Below are positions 36,882-45,588 of a DNA stretch of 64,000 bases, piece by piece (the stretch's first letter is position 1; each line of letters starts with the position of its first letter). A model generated the notes under the pieces. It was not told the origin of the DNA, ran no database searches, and saw nothing but the letters and a program-made list of their open reading frames with translations. The DNA is from an uncultured Pirellula sp. (GTDB lineage: Bacteria; Planctomycetota; Planctomycetia; Pirellulales; Pirellulaceae): assembly GCA_903858115.1 (NCBI GenBank), contig CAIOHR010000380.1, forward strand, positions 1 through 64,000, given 5' to 3'. Both the position numbers and the translations under genes were made by a program.

Positions 36882-38018
36882 TTACGCTGCTTTTTGATCA
36901 CTAAGCAATGAATCGTACGCACGGGTCAACCTTAGATACAATCTTTCGAATCCATCGATCATTTGCTTTTCAGTGAAGCGTTCTAATGCGGAGTTCATTG
37001 CCGCACGGGTTCTTTCCATGAGTTTTGGCGTTTTATGAATGGATTCCATCATCAATCTCGCGAGATTCGCCGGGTCATCTCCTTGAATAATGGCCGCCAA
37101 CTCCTCGCCTGTATAAGGACTTCGTACAACTTCCCCTAAGCCGTCGCTGTCGGTGCTAATCACGGGAGTGTTTAGCATTTGAGCCATGATAACCACCAGC
37201 GACAAGCCTTCTGCCGCTGATGTGTGCACAAATGCGTCGCTACCTGCGACCCAACGTTCTGGACGATTTTGGAAACCGATCAACTTGACTCTGTCTTGAA
37301 GTGAATATCGCCGAATCAACTCCTCTAGCCGATGGCGTTCACTTCCCTCTCCACATATGACAATCCGGAAATCGCAAAGATGCCACCGCAAGTGATGCGC
37401 CGCTTCGATGATACGATGGTACGATTTGCAAAGATTCAAACTACCTACGGCGGAGAAAATAGGGACATCCAACGACACCCCCAGTTCTTCACAAATCGAA
37501 AAACGAGCTTCATGCTTGTTGATGGTCATCGGTTCAACTCCGCCATGAATGACCGTTGTCTTGCTTTCGGAAACTCCAGATTCAGTACAAGTCTTCCGCA
37601 CTGCTTGAGAGACGCAGACGAGAGCGTCCAGCAATTGGTTGTAAAGCAAAGAAGAATGCACAGGAAATGCTGTGTGTTTCACACCAACTCGTTTGATACT
37701 GGTTTTGCCGAGCAGCGATAGTCCGCTCCAGTTGATTGCGTGTGGATCGTTGGCGTGTATCAATTGGATCGCATGCGACTTGCAGATCCTGCGCAGTCGG
37801 ATCAAATCTCGGGGGTTGGGAAGGCGGCTTGGCAAATGAAACGCATGGGAACCTACCGAAGCGAGCTTTCTTGACAGAGTGCTATCTTTGTCGGCGAACC
37901 AAGCGATATGGTGCCCGCGTTCAGCCAATCCTCGACCTAGTGACCAAACGAACTGCTCGCCCCCCCCCCAGGTTTTCTGAGAGGACATCAACGCAATCCG
38001 GAGAGGTTGAGGAACCAT
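36882..38018 (-). CDS. Family 4 glycosyltransferase
   Basis: I start at ATG 38018 (378 residues); a GTG four codons upstream is possible and no ribosome site decides. It is a GT-B enzyme: the N-terminal acceptor half begins RIALMSSQKTWGGGEQF, and the C-terminal donor half has FSAVGSLNLCKSYHRIIEA, FRIVICGEGSERHRLEELI and the EGLSLVVIMAQMLNTPVI region with the E-x7-E motif. It transfers a sugar from a nucleotide sugar to a glycan or lipid, probably for surface polysaccharide. The WGGGE codons contain an uninterrupted run of ten G (ten C on the plus strand, 37960-37969), only about 17-20 codons from the start, where slippage would abolish the protein. Confidence 0.92.
   Translation of the reverse strand: MVPQPLRIALMSSQKTWGGGEQFVWSLGRGLAERGHHIAWFADKDSTLSRKLASVGSHAFHLPSRLPNPRDLIRLRRICKSHAIQLIHANDPHAINWSGLSLLGKTSIKRVGVKHTAFPVHSSLLYNQLLDALVCVSQAVRKTCTESGVSESKTTVIHGGVEPMTINKHEARFSICEELGVSLDVPIFSAVGSLNLCKSYHRIIEAAHHLRWHLCDFRIVICGEGSERHRLEELIRRYSLQDRVKLIGFQNRPERWVAGSDAFVHTSAAEGLSLVVIMAQMLNTPVISTDSDGLGEVVRSPYTGEELAAIIQGDDPANLARLMMESIHKTPKLMERTRAAMNSALERFTEKQMIDGFERLYLRLTRAYDSLLSDQKAA
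37960..37969. repeat. Homopolymer C10 (G10 on the coding strand)
   Basis: Ten identical bases lie inside the first 25 codons of the glycosyltransferase gene and encode Trp-Gly-Gly-Gly. Runs of this length are prone to slipped-strand errors. Confidence 0.85.
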
Positions 38019-38182
38019 GAAAAGGGACACCAGGTGTAGTTAAATGAGTGTTTCCGCTCGAATCCTACTACTTTTCGGACAATAGAGTCCATAGCAAAAC
38101 AGCGGTGTCCCCCACGTATTGTTGGTGATTCTGCCTTTCGCCGGCAGTGGTCAACTGGCAAGCTTCGTCGAAAAGAACAGCA

Positions 38183-39073
38183 TCAGACGATCGACCTGAG
38201 TTTGTTCAACCACTTGGGGATCGCTTCGAGTGGCTCTTCTTTGGCTTCGTATTCCAAAGCGACCCAGCCGCTATATCCTGACTTGCGCAGAATTTCGACA
38301 ACTCGTTTGAGATCCGTCTCTCCTTTTTTGCCGTTTGTCGTGATTTCCACTTTGAGCTGTGCATTGACTGCGTAGGGTGCGATCTGCTCCAGTTCTCGAT
38401 AGGGATCATCTGTGGACGAAAAATTACCCGAGTCAAAGTTAATGCCGAAGCTCTTGGCTTGAACTTTCGAAACGATCTCCAACAAGCCCTCCGCTTTCGC
38501 AGTGACTCCACCATGGTTCTCGAGGCCCAAGTAAACACCCTTCTTGTGGGCATACTCGCAAACGGTTTCGCAAGCCCTCACGCAACGAGCCACGGTGTCT
38601 CCCCATGTGTCGTTTTTGGGTTGATTGCCAGCAAAGATTCGAATCACCGGGGCACCCAAGATCGCATAATAGTCGATCCATTTTTTCGTATGTTCGATGT
38701 CCGCAGCAAGTTTTGTCGCATCGGTCTGGCAGAAGTCGTTTCGAATGGCACCTCCCGAGATCGTGACTCCTCGACGATGACAATGCTGCTTGAGGTCGAC
38801 CAAATACTCGGTCGTCACGTCGGCAGGAAAGTAATAACTGGTGAGCTCTGCTCCAGCCAATCCTTGTTCGTGACAGTAGTCCACGAACTTGAATAGGTCC
38901 CAGCCACCTTTGGTCAATTTGTCTCGGAGCGAGTAGGCTGCCAAACTCAATTGCATACGTCCAGGCGCGGTGCGACGGAAGGGATCGATCGCGTCCGACC
39001 GTCCTTGAAGCAAGGCTAGGCTGGCCAATCCAGCGGTGCCAGTGAGAAAACTGCGTCTCAGGATACTTTTCAT
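38183..39073 (-). CDS. Exported sugar phosphate isomerase/epimerase-like TIM barrel
   Basis: The protein has 296 residues. The start MKSILRRSFLTGTAGLASLALL has the RRSFL twin-arginine motif, so it is probably exported folded by the Tat system. The rest is an AP-endonuclease-2/xylose-isomerase-like TIM barrel: LSLAAYSLRDKL near 41, GLAGAELTSYYFP near 72, GVTISGGAIRNDF near 101 and GVYLGLENHGGVTAKAEG near 178 with the metal-ligand Glu, then INFDSGNF near 215 and GWVALEYEAKEEP near 270 with a second Glu. Such Tat-exported isomerase-like proteins are very common in planctomycetes; specific substrates are rarely known. Confidence 0.92.
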   Translation of the reverse strand: MKSILRRSFLTGTAGLASLALLQGRSDAIDPFRRTAPGRMQLSLAAYSLRDKLTKGGWDLFKFVDYCHEQGLAGAELTSYYFPADVTTEYLVDLKQHCHRRGVTISGGAIRNDFCQTDATKLAADIEHTKKWIDYYAILGAPVIRIFAGNQPKNDTWGDTVARCVRACETVCEYAHKKGVYLGLENHGGVTAKAEGLLEIVSKVQAKSFGINFDSGNFSSTDDPYRELEQIAPYAVNAQLKVEITTNGKKGETDLKRVVEILRKSGYSGWVALEYEAKEEPLEAIPKWLNKLRSIV

Positions 39074-39197
39074 GCTTGTGCCTCGAAAAAGCCATTAATC
39101 TGTTCAATCGATCATCGTATGATACTCTCCACAGGGCAATTGTAGCCACAGGAAGTTGCAGAGCACTGACACTTCAGAAGAAACAAAACGAATTGAA

Positions 39198-40112
39198 ATG
39201 GCGGACTTCGCGGTCGAGTTGACGGGTGTTTCCAAGAAATTTGGGAACCATCAAGCGGTTTACCCGATGGATCTTCAAATCCCAAGCGGCAAGATTTTCG
39301 GATTCATCGGTCCAAACGGGTCAGGCAAGACGACGACCATGCGCATGATCCTCAGGATTTATAAGCCGGATACTGGGGTCGTCCAAGTTCTCGGTGCAAC
39401 CGACGGAAACTGCGCGGACGATCGCGTCGGATACTTGCCCGAAGAACGAGGTCTTTATCGTCGGATGACGGTTCGAAGAGTGTTACGCTATTTTGCTCGC
39501 ATCAAGGGTTGCCGCAATCCGGATGAGAACATCGATCGATGGATGACAAAGCTCAATGCCAAAGATTGGTACAAGAAAAGGATTGATCAGCTTTCGAAAG
39601 GGATGGCACAAAAAGTTCAATTCGTTGCTGCGGTCGCTTCCAATCCACAGTTGCTGATCCTCGATGAACCGTTTAGCGGTCTAGATCCGGTGAACATGGA
39701 AGTGCTTCGCGACGCAGTCCTTGAACTTCGCGATCAAGGGACGACGGTCATCTTTAGCACGCACGACATGGCGATGGCAGAACGTATGTGCGATCAAGTC
39801 TGTATGATCTTTCAAGGAAAAAAAGTACTCGATGGTACGTTAGACCAAATACTCGACACGTACGGCGAGCCTCGGTTGCGAGTTGCATTGGCCAATCGAC
39901 AGCCTGTTCCAGAGTTTCTGCCAGGTGTTCAGCATCGAGTGGATCATGGACGATTCGTGGAACTTGTACTGGCGGACTCATCGAAGAGACAAGAAGTGCT
40001 GCGAGCATTGCTTCAAGCTGGAGAGATCGAGCACTTTGAAATGGTGAAGCCGACATTGCACGACATCTTTGTGCAAATCGCCAGTCCGGTGGTAGAACCA
40101 GCCGCCGTCTAG
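39198..40112 (+). CDS. ABC transporter ATPase subunit
   Basis: I start at the ATG 39198 (304 residues); a TTG 42 bases upstream is possible but has no well-placed ribosome site. Walker A GPNGSGKTT lies near residue 38, the Q loop is near 83, the signature reads LSKGMAQKVQF near 135 in place of LSGGQ, Walker B LLILDEPFSGLDP is near 155, and the switch His is in STHDMAMAE. A C-terminal extension of about 75 residues with DGTLDQILDTYGEP resembles the NatA/CcmA-like export ATPases. A permease usually lies beside such a gene, but the next gene is tdk and the preceding one is divergent, so the partner is elsewhere or absent. Confidence 0.93.
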   Translation: MADFAVELTGVSKKFGNHQAVYPMDLQIPSGKIFGFIGPNGSGKTTTMRMILRIYKPDTGVVQVLGATDGNCADDRVGYLPEERGLYRRMTVRRVLRYFARIKGCRNPDENIDRWMTKLNAKDWYKKRIDQLSKGMAQKVQFVAAVASNPQLLILDEPFSGLDPVNMEVLRDAVLELRDQGTTVIFSTHDMAMAERMCDQVCMIFQGKKVLDGTLDQILDTYGEPRLRVALANRQPVPEFLPGVQHRVDHGRFVELVLADSSKRQEVLRALLQAGEIEHFEMVKPTLHDIFVQIASPVVEPAAV

Positions 40113-40150
40113 AACCTCTCCTCGATTGCAATCCATATCGGAGTCGAACA

Positions 40151-40768
40151 TTGGCCAAAATGTATTTCTATTACTCGACCATGAATGCGGGCAAGTCCAC
40201 GATCTTGCTCCAGTCGAGTTACAACTATAGAGAACGAGGTATGCGCACGCTGGTTTTTGCGCCCGAGATCGACGATCGATTCGGAGCAGGTGTCGTGAGT
40301 TCTCGTATTGGTCTACAGTCGGAAGCAATCGCATTTTCGATCTCAGAAAATCTATTTCGCCGTATTCAACAAGAGCATGAAAAGCAGAAGGTCGATTGCG
40401 TGCTAGTCGATGAAGCGCAGTTCCTTACGAAGAAACAGGTGCGTCAGTTGGGTGATGTCTGTGACGACCTGGGGATTCCCGTGCTGGCATATGGATTGCG
40501 AACGGATTTCCAGGGGAATCTATTCGAAGGGAGTCAGTACTTGATGGCCTGGGCAGACAACCTAAATGAAATCAAAACGATATGCCATTGCGGACGAAAG
40601 GCGACGATGGTGCTGCGCATCGACTCGACCGGTAAACCTGTGCGAGAAGGAGAGCAAATCCAAATCGGAGGCAACGAGCGTTACGTCACTGTTTGCCGCA
40701 AGCACTTCAAGCAGGGACTTGCTGAAAAAGCGGATGGAGATTTGCCATTCGAAGATCTTGGGGAGTAG
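40151..40768 (+). CDS. tdk: Thymidine kinase
   Basis: The start is the TTG at 40151; its product MAKMYFYYSTMNAGKSTILL aligns residue for residue with the E. coli Tdk start, which favours it over the ATG three codons later. The 205-residue protein has the P-loop MNAGKST at about 11-17, the Walker B-like DEAQFL near 88 with the catalytic Glu, and the lasso/zinc region with CHCGRKATMV near 145 and a third Cys in VTVCRKHF near 180. It salvages thymidine by ATP-dependent phosphorylation to dTMP in the cytosol. It follows the ABC ATPase by 38 bases on the same strand; the pairing looks accidental. Confidence 0.95.
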   Translation: MAKMYFYYSTMNAGKSTILLQSSYNYRERGMRTLVFAPEIDDRFGAGVVSSRIGLQSEAIAFSISENLFRRIQQEHEKQKVDCVLVDEAQFLTKKQVRQLGDVCDDLGIPVLAYGLRTDFQGNLFEGSQYLMAWADNLNEIKTICHCGRKATMVLRIDSTGKPVREGEQIQIGGNERYVTVCRKHFKQGLAEKADGDLPFEDLGE

Positions 40769-40887
40769 TGTCGCGCTGAGTGCGAATCAGATCACTGTGC
40801 CCCGAATCGAAGTCGAGGGAAAGCGGACGAAAAGTGTAAGCCAAGTTCATTTCGAAAGAAGCGGTCACCACGATCCGTAGGGATGTC

Positions 40888-41511
40888 CTAAGTCAACTTC
40901 TCTAAACCGAGTAGCTCAGTACGCAGTCGATGGAGAACTCTCGACCTGCATTTGTAGACAGCCCAGCGACTCATTCCAAGCTCCTCAGCGACAGACTGTG
41001 GATCGACACCATCGACGGATGTTCGCCAGAAGGCCTGCCAAGTCGTCCGCTCAAAACTACCGCGAATCGTTTCAATCGCTCGGAGAATGACTTGTTGTCG
41101 CTCGCGATTTTCAGAAACATCGTCTGGTGCGAGGTCGCACTGTAAAACAGGTGTTGGGATCGAGAGCATTATAGATTGATGTGTTGATCCACCACGTCCT
41201 TCCAATCGATTCGATTGATTCCGAAAAAAATCGATAGCCTTGTTTCGACAGACCATGCGAAGCCAACCGCGAAAGCTGGCCCCCGTTCGTTCCGAATCGA
41301 ATCGAACAAGCTGTTGCGACACTACTGTGAAGGTTTCTTGCGTTACATCCGAAGCATCGTCCGGTCTGAGTCCGTAGCGTCTTGCCCATCCATAGACCAG
41401 TGGTCCATACAACTGAATAATGCGTTGCCAAGCCACCGATTCTCCCAGAACTGCGCGATCCAACAACGAGTTCGAAGTAGACTGAGAAAGGGATAAAGAA
41501 TCCAGGCTCAT
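40888..41511 (-). CDS. ECF-type RNA polymerase sigma factor
   Basis: The protein has 207 residues with only sigma regions 2 and 4. Region 2 runs about 22-110, with PDDASDVTQETFTVVSQQL for core binding and FRGWLRMVCRNKAIDFFR for -10 recognition. Region 4 covers about 145-200, with VAEELGMSRWAVYKCRSRVL as the helix-turn-helix. The region between has a short insert. This is the layout of the ECF groups expanded in planctomycetes and often encoded beside Ser/Thr kinases. The gene is divergent from the kinase at 41629 with a 117-base gap that should hold both promoters. No anti-sigma gene is adjacent, so control by the kinase is the natural hypothesis. Confidence 0.92.
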   Translation of the reverse strand: MSLDSLSLSQSTSNSLLDRAVLGESVAWQRIIQLYGPLVYGWARRYGLRPDDASDVTQETFTVVSQQLVRFDSERTGASFRGWLRMVCRNKAIDFFRNQSNRLEGRGGSTHQSIMLSIPTPVLQCDLAPDDVSENRERQQVILRAIETIRGSFERTTWQAFWRTSVDGVDPQSVAEELGMSRWAVYKCRSRVLHRLRTELLGLEKLT

Positions 41512-41628
41512 GCAAAATTCCCTTGGAAATTCTGTTTGGAAAACGGATGTCCAACCGTTGCGATAAGATTAATGGGTGGATTGTTGGCTCCCCCCGCAAC
41601 ATCCTAACTGAAACAACGAGGGAAATCT

Positions 41629-43602
41629 ATGATCGCTGAAAAGCTGGACAATCTTGATCAAGGGACATTGAGTGACTTCATTGAAGGCCGCTTACCGCCC
41701 GACCGATTTGAGGTCGTCCTTCGAGAGATTGAAGCGTCTCCACATAATCAGTCGATCATTGAGAACCTCGCTCGTCCTACACGATTGATTTCCCTTGGTT
41801 CCGAATCGGACGATGATCCGTATGGCTCTGAATCGGCATGTCTAGCTGTGGTGTCGAATATGCTGGTTTCCATTCCCGCAAGCACACTTAAGGATGAAGC
41901 CCCATTGCCACAGGTGCCAATCGAAACTCTTGGCCCGTATCGAGTGCTACAACAGATCGGGCTAGGGGGGATGGGGACTGTCTATCGTGCCGAGCACGTG
42001 CGACTCAAGAAGATGGTGGCAATCAAGCTGCTACCGCGCGACAAACGAGAGCGAACGGGCTGGCTGGAACGGTTCAACCGCGAGATGCAGTCGATCGCGG
42101 CTATCGATCACCCCAATGTAGTTCGTGCGATCGATGCGGGCGATGAATCGGGTTGGCATTACTTGGTGATGGACTATCTCGATGGCCTCGATTTGAGTCA
42201 AATCGCTAGACGCAACCTAGAACTTTCGACAGGAGCCATCTGCCATTGGGTTTATCAGGCGGCATTGGGGTTAGAGGCGATTCACCGAGCTGGAATGGTG
42301 CATCGAGACATCAAACCCTCCAACCTCTTCGTGACTCGAGAGGGAGTTCTGAAGTTACTGGACCTCGGTTTGGTCCTGTCTGGTGAGTCGCCTCTTGAGG
42401 CTGACGAGCGACTTACAACCGTTGGGCATTTGATGGGCACACTACCCTATATGGCTCGCGAACAACTCGGCGATGCAAGGCAGGTCGACTATCGTGCCGA
42501 TCTATATGGACTCGGAGCAACAGCCTTCCGATTGTTCGCGGGCCAACCTCCCTATGGAAATTGTCCGAATCTTGCGCAGACCATTCAGACGATGGCTTCG
42601 ACACGATGTGTCTCGTTGGGGCAACGTCGACCAGACCTTCCAACAAGTCTCGTTTCGATCATTGATCGTATGCTCGAGACGGATCCATCTCAACGTCCGA
42701 TATCGGCGCTGAGTGTAGCTGATCAATTGAAACCGTTTTGTGTTGAGCAAGACTCGATGGACGCCATCCGTGTCGCGCTGAAGACAACGGTTGTCAGCGA
42801 GCGCACCTCAACCGGTGAAACGATAGGCAGACCAGTGCTTGCAGTGGCACAACCGTCACGAGGCTGGAAGCCTCCGTTCATCCGACGCTCTATAGGGTGG
42901 ACGCTTGCAGCAATGGTGCCCATGTCGTTTGTCGCGGGAGTTTTCCTGACACTTCAGACCGATCGTGGGACGATCGTTTTCGAAACAGAAGAACCGAATG
43001 TCAGTATCCAAGTCAAACAGGAAGAACAAGTCGTAGAGTCGCTGCAAATCTTGCACGACAAGCCAAAGACACTCACGCTACGAAGTGGACAGTATCGAGT
43101 TGAAGTCACCGGTTTGGAATCCGACGGGCTTGAGGTTTCGAACGATACAGTATCTGTTCTTCGAGGAAAGGAACAAATCGTCAAGATATCAAAGCGTGGG
43201 ACATCCACGGAACTCGAACGAAACGGTGAATCGCTCATTCAAGGTAACTTCAGACCAAAGCCGACAGTTGGTATAGAAGAAAGCGAGATTCAGTTAGCAA
43301 TATGGGAACGATTGGGCGTACGCGCCATCGCCGTTCCAGCTTCTGAAATCGCTGGAATTTCGGATGACTACAAAGGCGGACTTAAAATCATCGAAGTGCG
43401 CCCCGACAGCCTCGCCGCTCGCGAACATTTAAACCCAGGCGACATAATCGTGGGGATTATGGATTGGCAAACACCCACGCAGGAATCACTCGCATGGATC
43501 ATGGCGAATAATAGCTTCCATACGGCATCGAGCGTGAAGTACTATTTGATTCGCAAAGGCCACTCGCTTATCATCGCAGTCTATAGAAACGGCAAAAAAT
43601 AG
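41629..43602 (+). CDS. Membrane Ser/Thr protein kinase with C-terminal PDZ-like domain
   Basis: The protein has 657 residues. A short helical N-terminal region (residues 1-95, GTLSDFIEGRLPPDRFE) precedes the kinase domain at about 105-365: Gly loop IGLGGMGTVYRAEH, catalytic Lys in VAIKLLPRD, catalytic loop HRDIKPSNLF and the magnesium motif DLG instead of DFG. Then comes GTLPYMAREQL, where the usual SPEQ reads AREQ. One membrane segment lies near 425-445. Outside it are a PEGA-like beta domain (VSIQVKQEE... FRVEVTG-type strands) and a PDZ-like domain with GLKIIEVRPDSLAA and LNPGDIIVGI near residues 585-615. It probably receives an envelope signal and acts on the divergent ECF sigma factor (inference). 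Confidence 0.9.
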   Translation: MIAEKLDNLDQGTLSDFIEGRLPPDRFEVVLREIEASPHNQSIIENLARPTRLISLGSESDDDPYGSESACLAVVSNMLVSIPASTLKDEAPLPQVPIETLGPYRVLQQIGLGGMGTVYRAEHVRLKKMVAIKLLPRDKRERTGWLERFNREMQSIAAIDHPNVVRAIDAGDESGWHYLVMDYLDGLDLSQIARRNLELSTGAICHWVYQAALGLEAIHRAGMVHRDIKPSNLFVTREGVLKLLDLGLVLSGESPLEADERLTTVGHLMGTLPYMAREQLGDARQVDYRADLYGLGATAFRLFAGQPPYGNCPNLAQTIQTMASTRCVSLGQRRPDLPTSLVSIIDRMLETDPSQRPISALSVADQLKPFCVEQDSMDAIRVALKTTVVSERTSTGETIGRPVLAVAQPSRGWKPPFIRRSIGWTLAAMVPMSFVAGVFLTLQTDRGTIVFETEEPNVSIQVKQEEQVVESLQILHDKPKTLTLRSGQYRVEVTGLESDGLEVSNDTVSVLRGKEQIVKISKRGTSTELERNGESLIQGNFRPKPTVGIEESEIQLAIWERLGVRAIAVPASEIAGISDDYKGGLKIIEVRPDSLAAREHLNPGDIIVGIMDWQTPTQESLAWIMANNSFHTASSVKYYLIRKGHSLIIAVYRNGKK

Positions 43603-44010
43603 TCGATTGGCTGACGCAGAAGTTGGGTTCTCGAGCGCTTCGGTTCGCAAACGTCTCCAGCACTCAAATTCTGAAGACACGACGGCAACCGTGGAAAAAT
43701 CGAGAACTACGTCAATGCAATTTCAATTGCCCACACAAAGCCTGACTTAGGTTGATTGATGAATAGATGCTCAATTGGATTTGCCTCTTAAATGGGGCGA
43801 GAGCCAAACTCTCCTAAAAAATTTCCCTCCCAGAGGATGTGGCTTTCAAAACCAAGCTGCGGATGGCGTTGGATTTGATTGATCTCTTGGATCAAGGCAC
43901 AAGGGAACAAAGTCATTCGATTCACCAACCGAGAAATTAGGCGGCCCAGAAATTGAAAAGGAAGCACATCGAGTAGGAGAGGTCTCACGCAATGGGCATC
44001 CTTGCCCTGT
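43603..44010. other. Intergenic stretch with a decayed gene fragment
   Basis: No intact gene is supported. The only recognisable content is the short DUF559 remnant listed separately at 43888-43941. A minus-strand frame of 82 codons here is an antisense shadow of that remnant, since the same pattern appears antisense to the DUF559 gene at 54.9-55.3 kb. Confidence 0.6.
43888..43941 (+). pseudogene. Decayed DUF559 nuclease fragment
   Basis: The plus-strand frame reads WIKAQGNKVIRFTNREIR, which matches the WLNAQGIEVIRFTSREIE segment of the DUF559 gene at 54881-55300 in 13 of 18 positions. This is the strand-helix end of the PDDEXK core. In-frame stops occur a few codons upstream (TGA near 43879) and the other catalytic parts are missing, so it is a relic. 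Confidence 0.65.
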
Positions 44011-44523
44011 TTATTTTTCTTTATGTCCAATGGCATTATCCGATACTGCGGACACCAAGCCCTGTGCTATGTGCTCCGCCTCTTTCTTCAACCAAGGGCC
44101 ACTGACGGGTATTAGGCCGTCATGCATTGGGGCAGTTACAGACGGGGCAACTATGATTTTTCCATCAACAATCACAGCAAGACGCTCTGGATAAATCCCG
44201 TCAACTCCAACCATTGATTCTGACAGTTTACCGAACCGTTTTGCTGCATCCGCGTTGAGCCGTAGTACGATAAGGAACCCTCCACCTTCTTGCCGCACGC
44301 CGGAGCTGACAAGATCTTCATTGGTAATCTCCACGGTTGGACAAACGTAGAGCGTTTCCGGACCTGGAGCTTCCATGGCCGACCAGTTATCGACGGGTTT
44401 AACGGATGCACGATGAAACTCCAGTTTCATCGTTGGAGTTCCCGATCGTACATAAGAATACTCGGGGCCGGTACACCCAGCGAAAAGTCCGCAAACTGCT
44501 AGTAAGAAAAGCAAACGAGTCAT
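44011..44523 (-). CDS. Lipoprotein with SecD P1-head-like domain
   Basis: The protein has 170 residues. A short signal sequence ending LFAGC at residue 16 marks a lipoprotein, so Cys16 is the anchor. The mature part matches the head subdomain of the SecD/SecDF P1 periplasmic region: EGGGFLIVLRLNADAAKRFGKL near 80-102 corresponds to the G-x-V-x-I-x-L...A-x-x-F pattern, and LAVIVDGKIIVAPSVTAPM near 115-134 to the LAIVLDG-V-SAP pattern, then GLIPVSG. In SecD this part cycles during proton-driven protein translocation. Here there are no membrane helices of the transporter, and no sec genes nearby. Function unknown; a repurposed binding domain is likely. Confidence 0.8.
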   Translation of the reverse strand: MTRLLFLLAVCGLFAGCTGPEYSYVRSGTPTMKLEFHRASVKPVDNWSAMEAPGPETLYVCPTVEITNEDLVSSGVRQEGGGFLIVLRLNADAAKRFGKLSESMVGVDGIYPERLAVIVDGKIIVAPSVTAPMHDGLIPVSGPWLKKEAEHIAQGLVSAVSDNAIGHKEK

Positions 44524-44814
44524 CTATGGTCCCCCTTTCTCAGAAAAGCCTATCATCATCCAGAGCCATGGTAAATGACTGCGTGAACCAATCGAGGACG
44601 ATCGGGATTGGTGCCACCTACTACGATTTCACATTCTTCCAGATTCAAAACTGGATTCATGGTTTTCGAGATTGGTTTTCGAGATGTAGTGAAAACCGCC
44701 AAGACTTTTGGCGATTTGGGGACAGACCGAAACTCTTGACGAGTTTCGCTACCTTTAAATCTAATGCGGACAGAGCACTAGAACATCGATTGGCTACATC
44801 ATTGCATTGACGGA

Positions 44815-45588
44815 TCAAGCCATCGCTTTGGGTTTCGTTTCTCTCAGACCGCGACTGAGGATGTCACGGAGCATCGGCGAGTAGTCTTCGAATCGCGCTT
44901 CGTCGGCAGGTCCATCGGCATATTGATAAATAGCATCTCGAGGTTTGGCCCCGAGAGCGATCAAAGTGCTGGAAACGGTCCCGTAATCCGCGCCGCGAAG
45001 CACCATGTTCGCACGTCCCGTGGGTGTTGGGGAACGAGCGAAGACACGGCTAGCGACAGCGAGGAACTTTACAGGCGAATCCAAATTTTGAAGCGTTAGC
45101 AATCGGCTGGCCAATTGAACGCGTTCATCACGCGGATCGTTCAAATTGCGTCCACCAACGATATTCAATCCCGATCGCATCGGAACGACTTCGTTGTCGG
45201 ACTCATGATGAATCACGAACCCTGCATCGCGATCGACAACGACAAGGTTGCACGCTTCGAATTGATGTTTGCCTAGTTCCTCGATCGCTCGATCCAAACA
45301 GGATTGCGATGAGGTTCCCTTTAATGTCTCTTTGCACAACAGCCCTCGAGATCGATTGCTGCCTAGTGGTTCTAATGTACGCCTATTGCATATACCCACG
45401 AACACCCCATGCTGGTTCACCCCAAGCCATGTCCCACCGGTACGTTGATCGGTGGGGCAGAGGACACGTGGTTTACCTGCCTGAATGGTTGGGCCTGAAC
45501 TGCGTCGGTCGAAAAACTCCTCTCGATTCGCTGCAACAAGGATGGGACTGTCAGAAACCACGCGATATTGAATGGCCAGTAAGCACAT
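44815..45588 (-). CDS. NRDE-family (TANGO2-like) protein
   Basis: The protein has 257 residues, normal for the family. The N-terminal Cys after Met and the block ILVAANREEFFDRRS at residues 17-31 give the NRDE (Asn-Arg-Asp/Glu-Glu) motif from which the family is named. The rest matches in order: CPTDQRTGGTWLGVNQHGVF near 44-64, GICNRR near 66, and GADYGTVSSTLIAL near 207. Cys2 could serve as an N-terminal nucleophile as in related Ntn-type hydrolases, though this is inference. Eukaryotic TANGO2 relatives are implicated in heme or lipid handling. There is no signal peptide, so it is cytosolic. Confidence 0.9.
   Translation of the reverse strand: MCLLAIQYRVVSDSPILVAANREEFFDRRSSGPTIQAGKPRVLCPTDQRTGGTWLGVNQHGVFVGICNRRTLEPLGSNRSRGLLCKETLKGTSSQSCLDRAIEELGKHQFEACNLVVVDRDAGFVIHHESDNEVVPMRSGLNIVGGRNLNDPRDERVQLASRLLTLQNLDSPVKFLAVASRVFARSPTPTGRANMVLRGADYGTVSSTLIALGAKPRDAIYQYADGPADEARFEDYSPMLRDILSRGLRETKPKAMA

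Noticed and set aside
38439..39149. 236-codon frame overlapping the sugar isomerase gene
   Set aside because: It is out of frame with a well-supported TIM-barrel gene and rich in Arg and Ser as shadows usually are.
43788..44036. 82-codon minus-strand frame
   Set aside because: Its sequence resembles the antisense reading of the DUF559 gene at 55 kb, so it is the shadow of a DUF559 relic on the plus strand.
44659..44684. Tandem GGTTTTCGAGAT duplicated after the lipoprotein gene
   Set aside because: Only two short copies in an intergenic stretch; most likely chance or a local duplication with no visible role.
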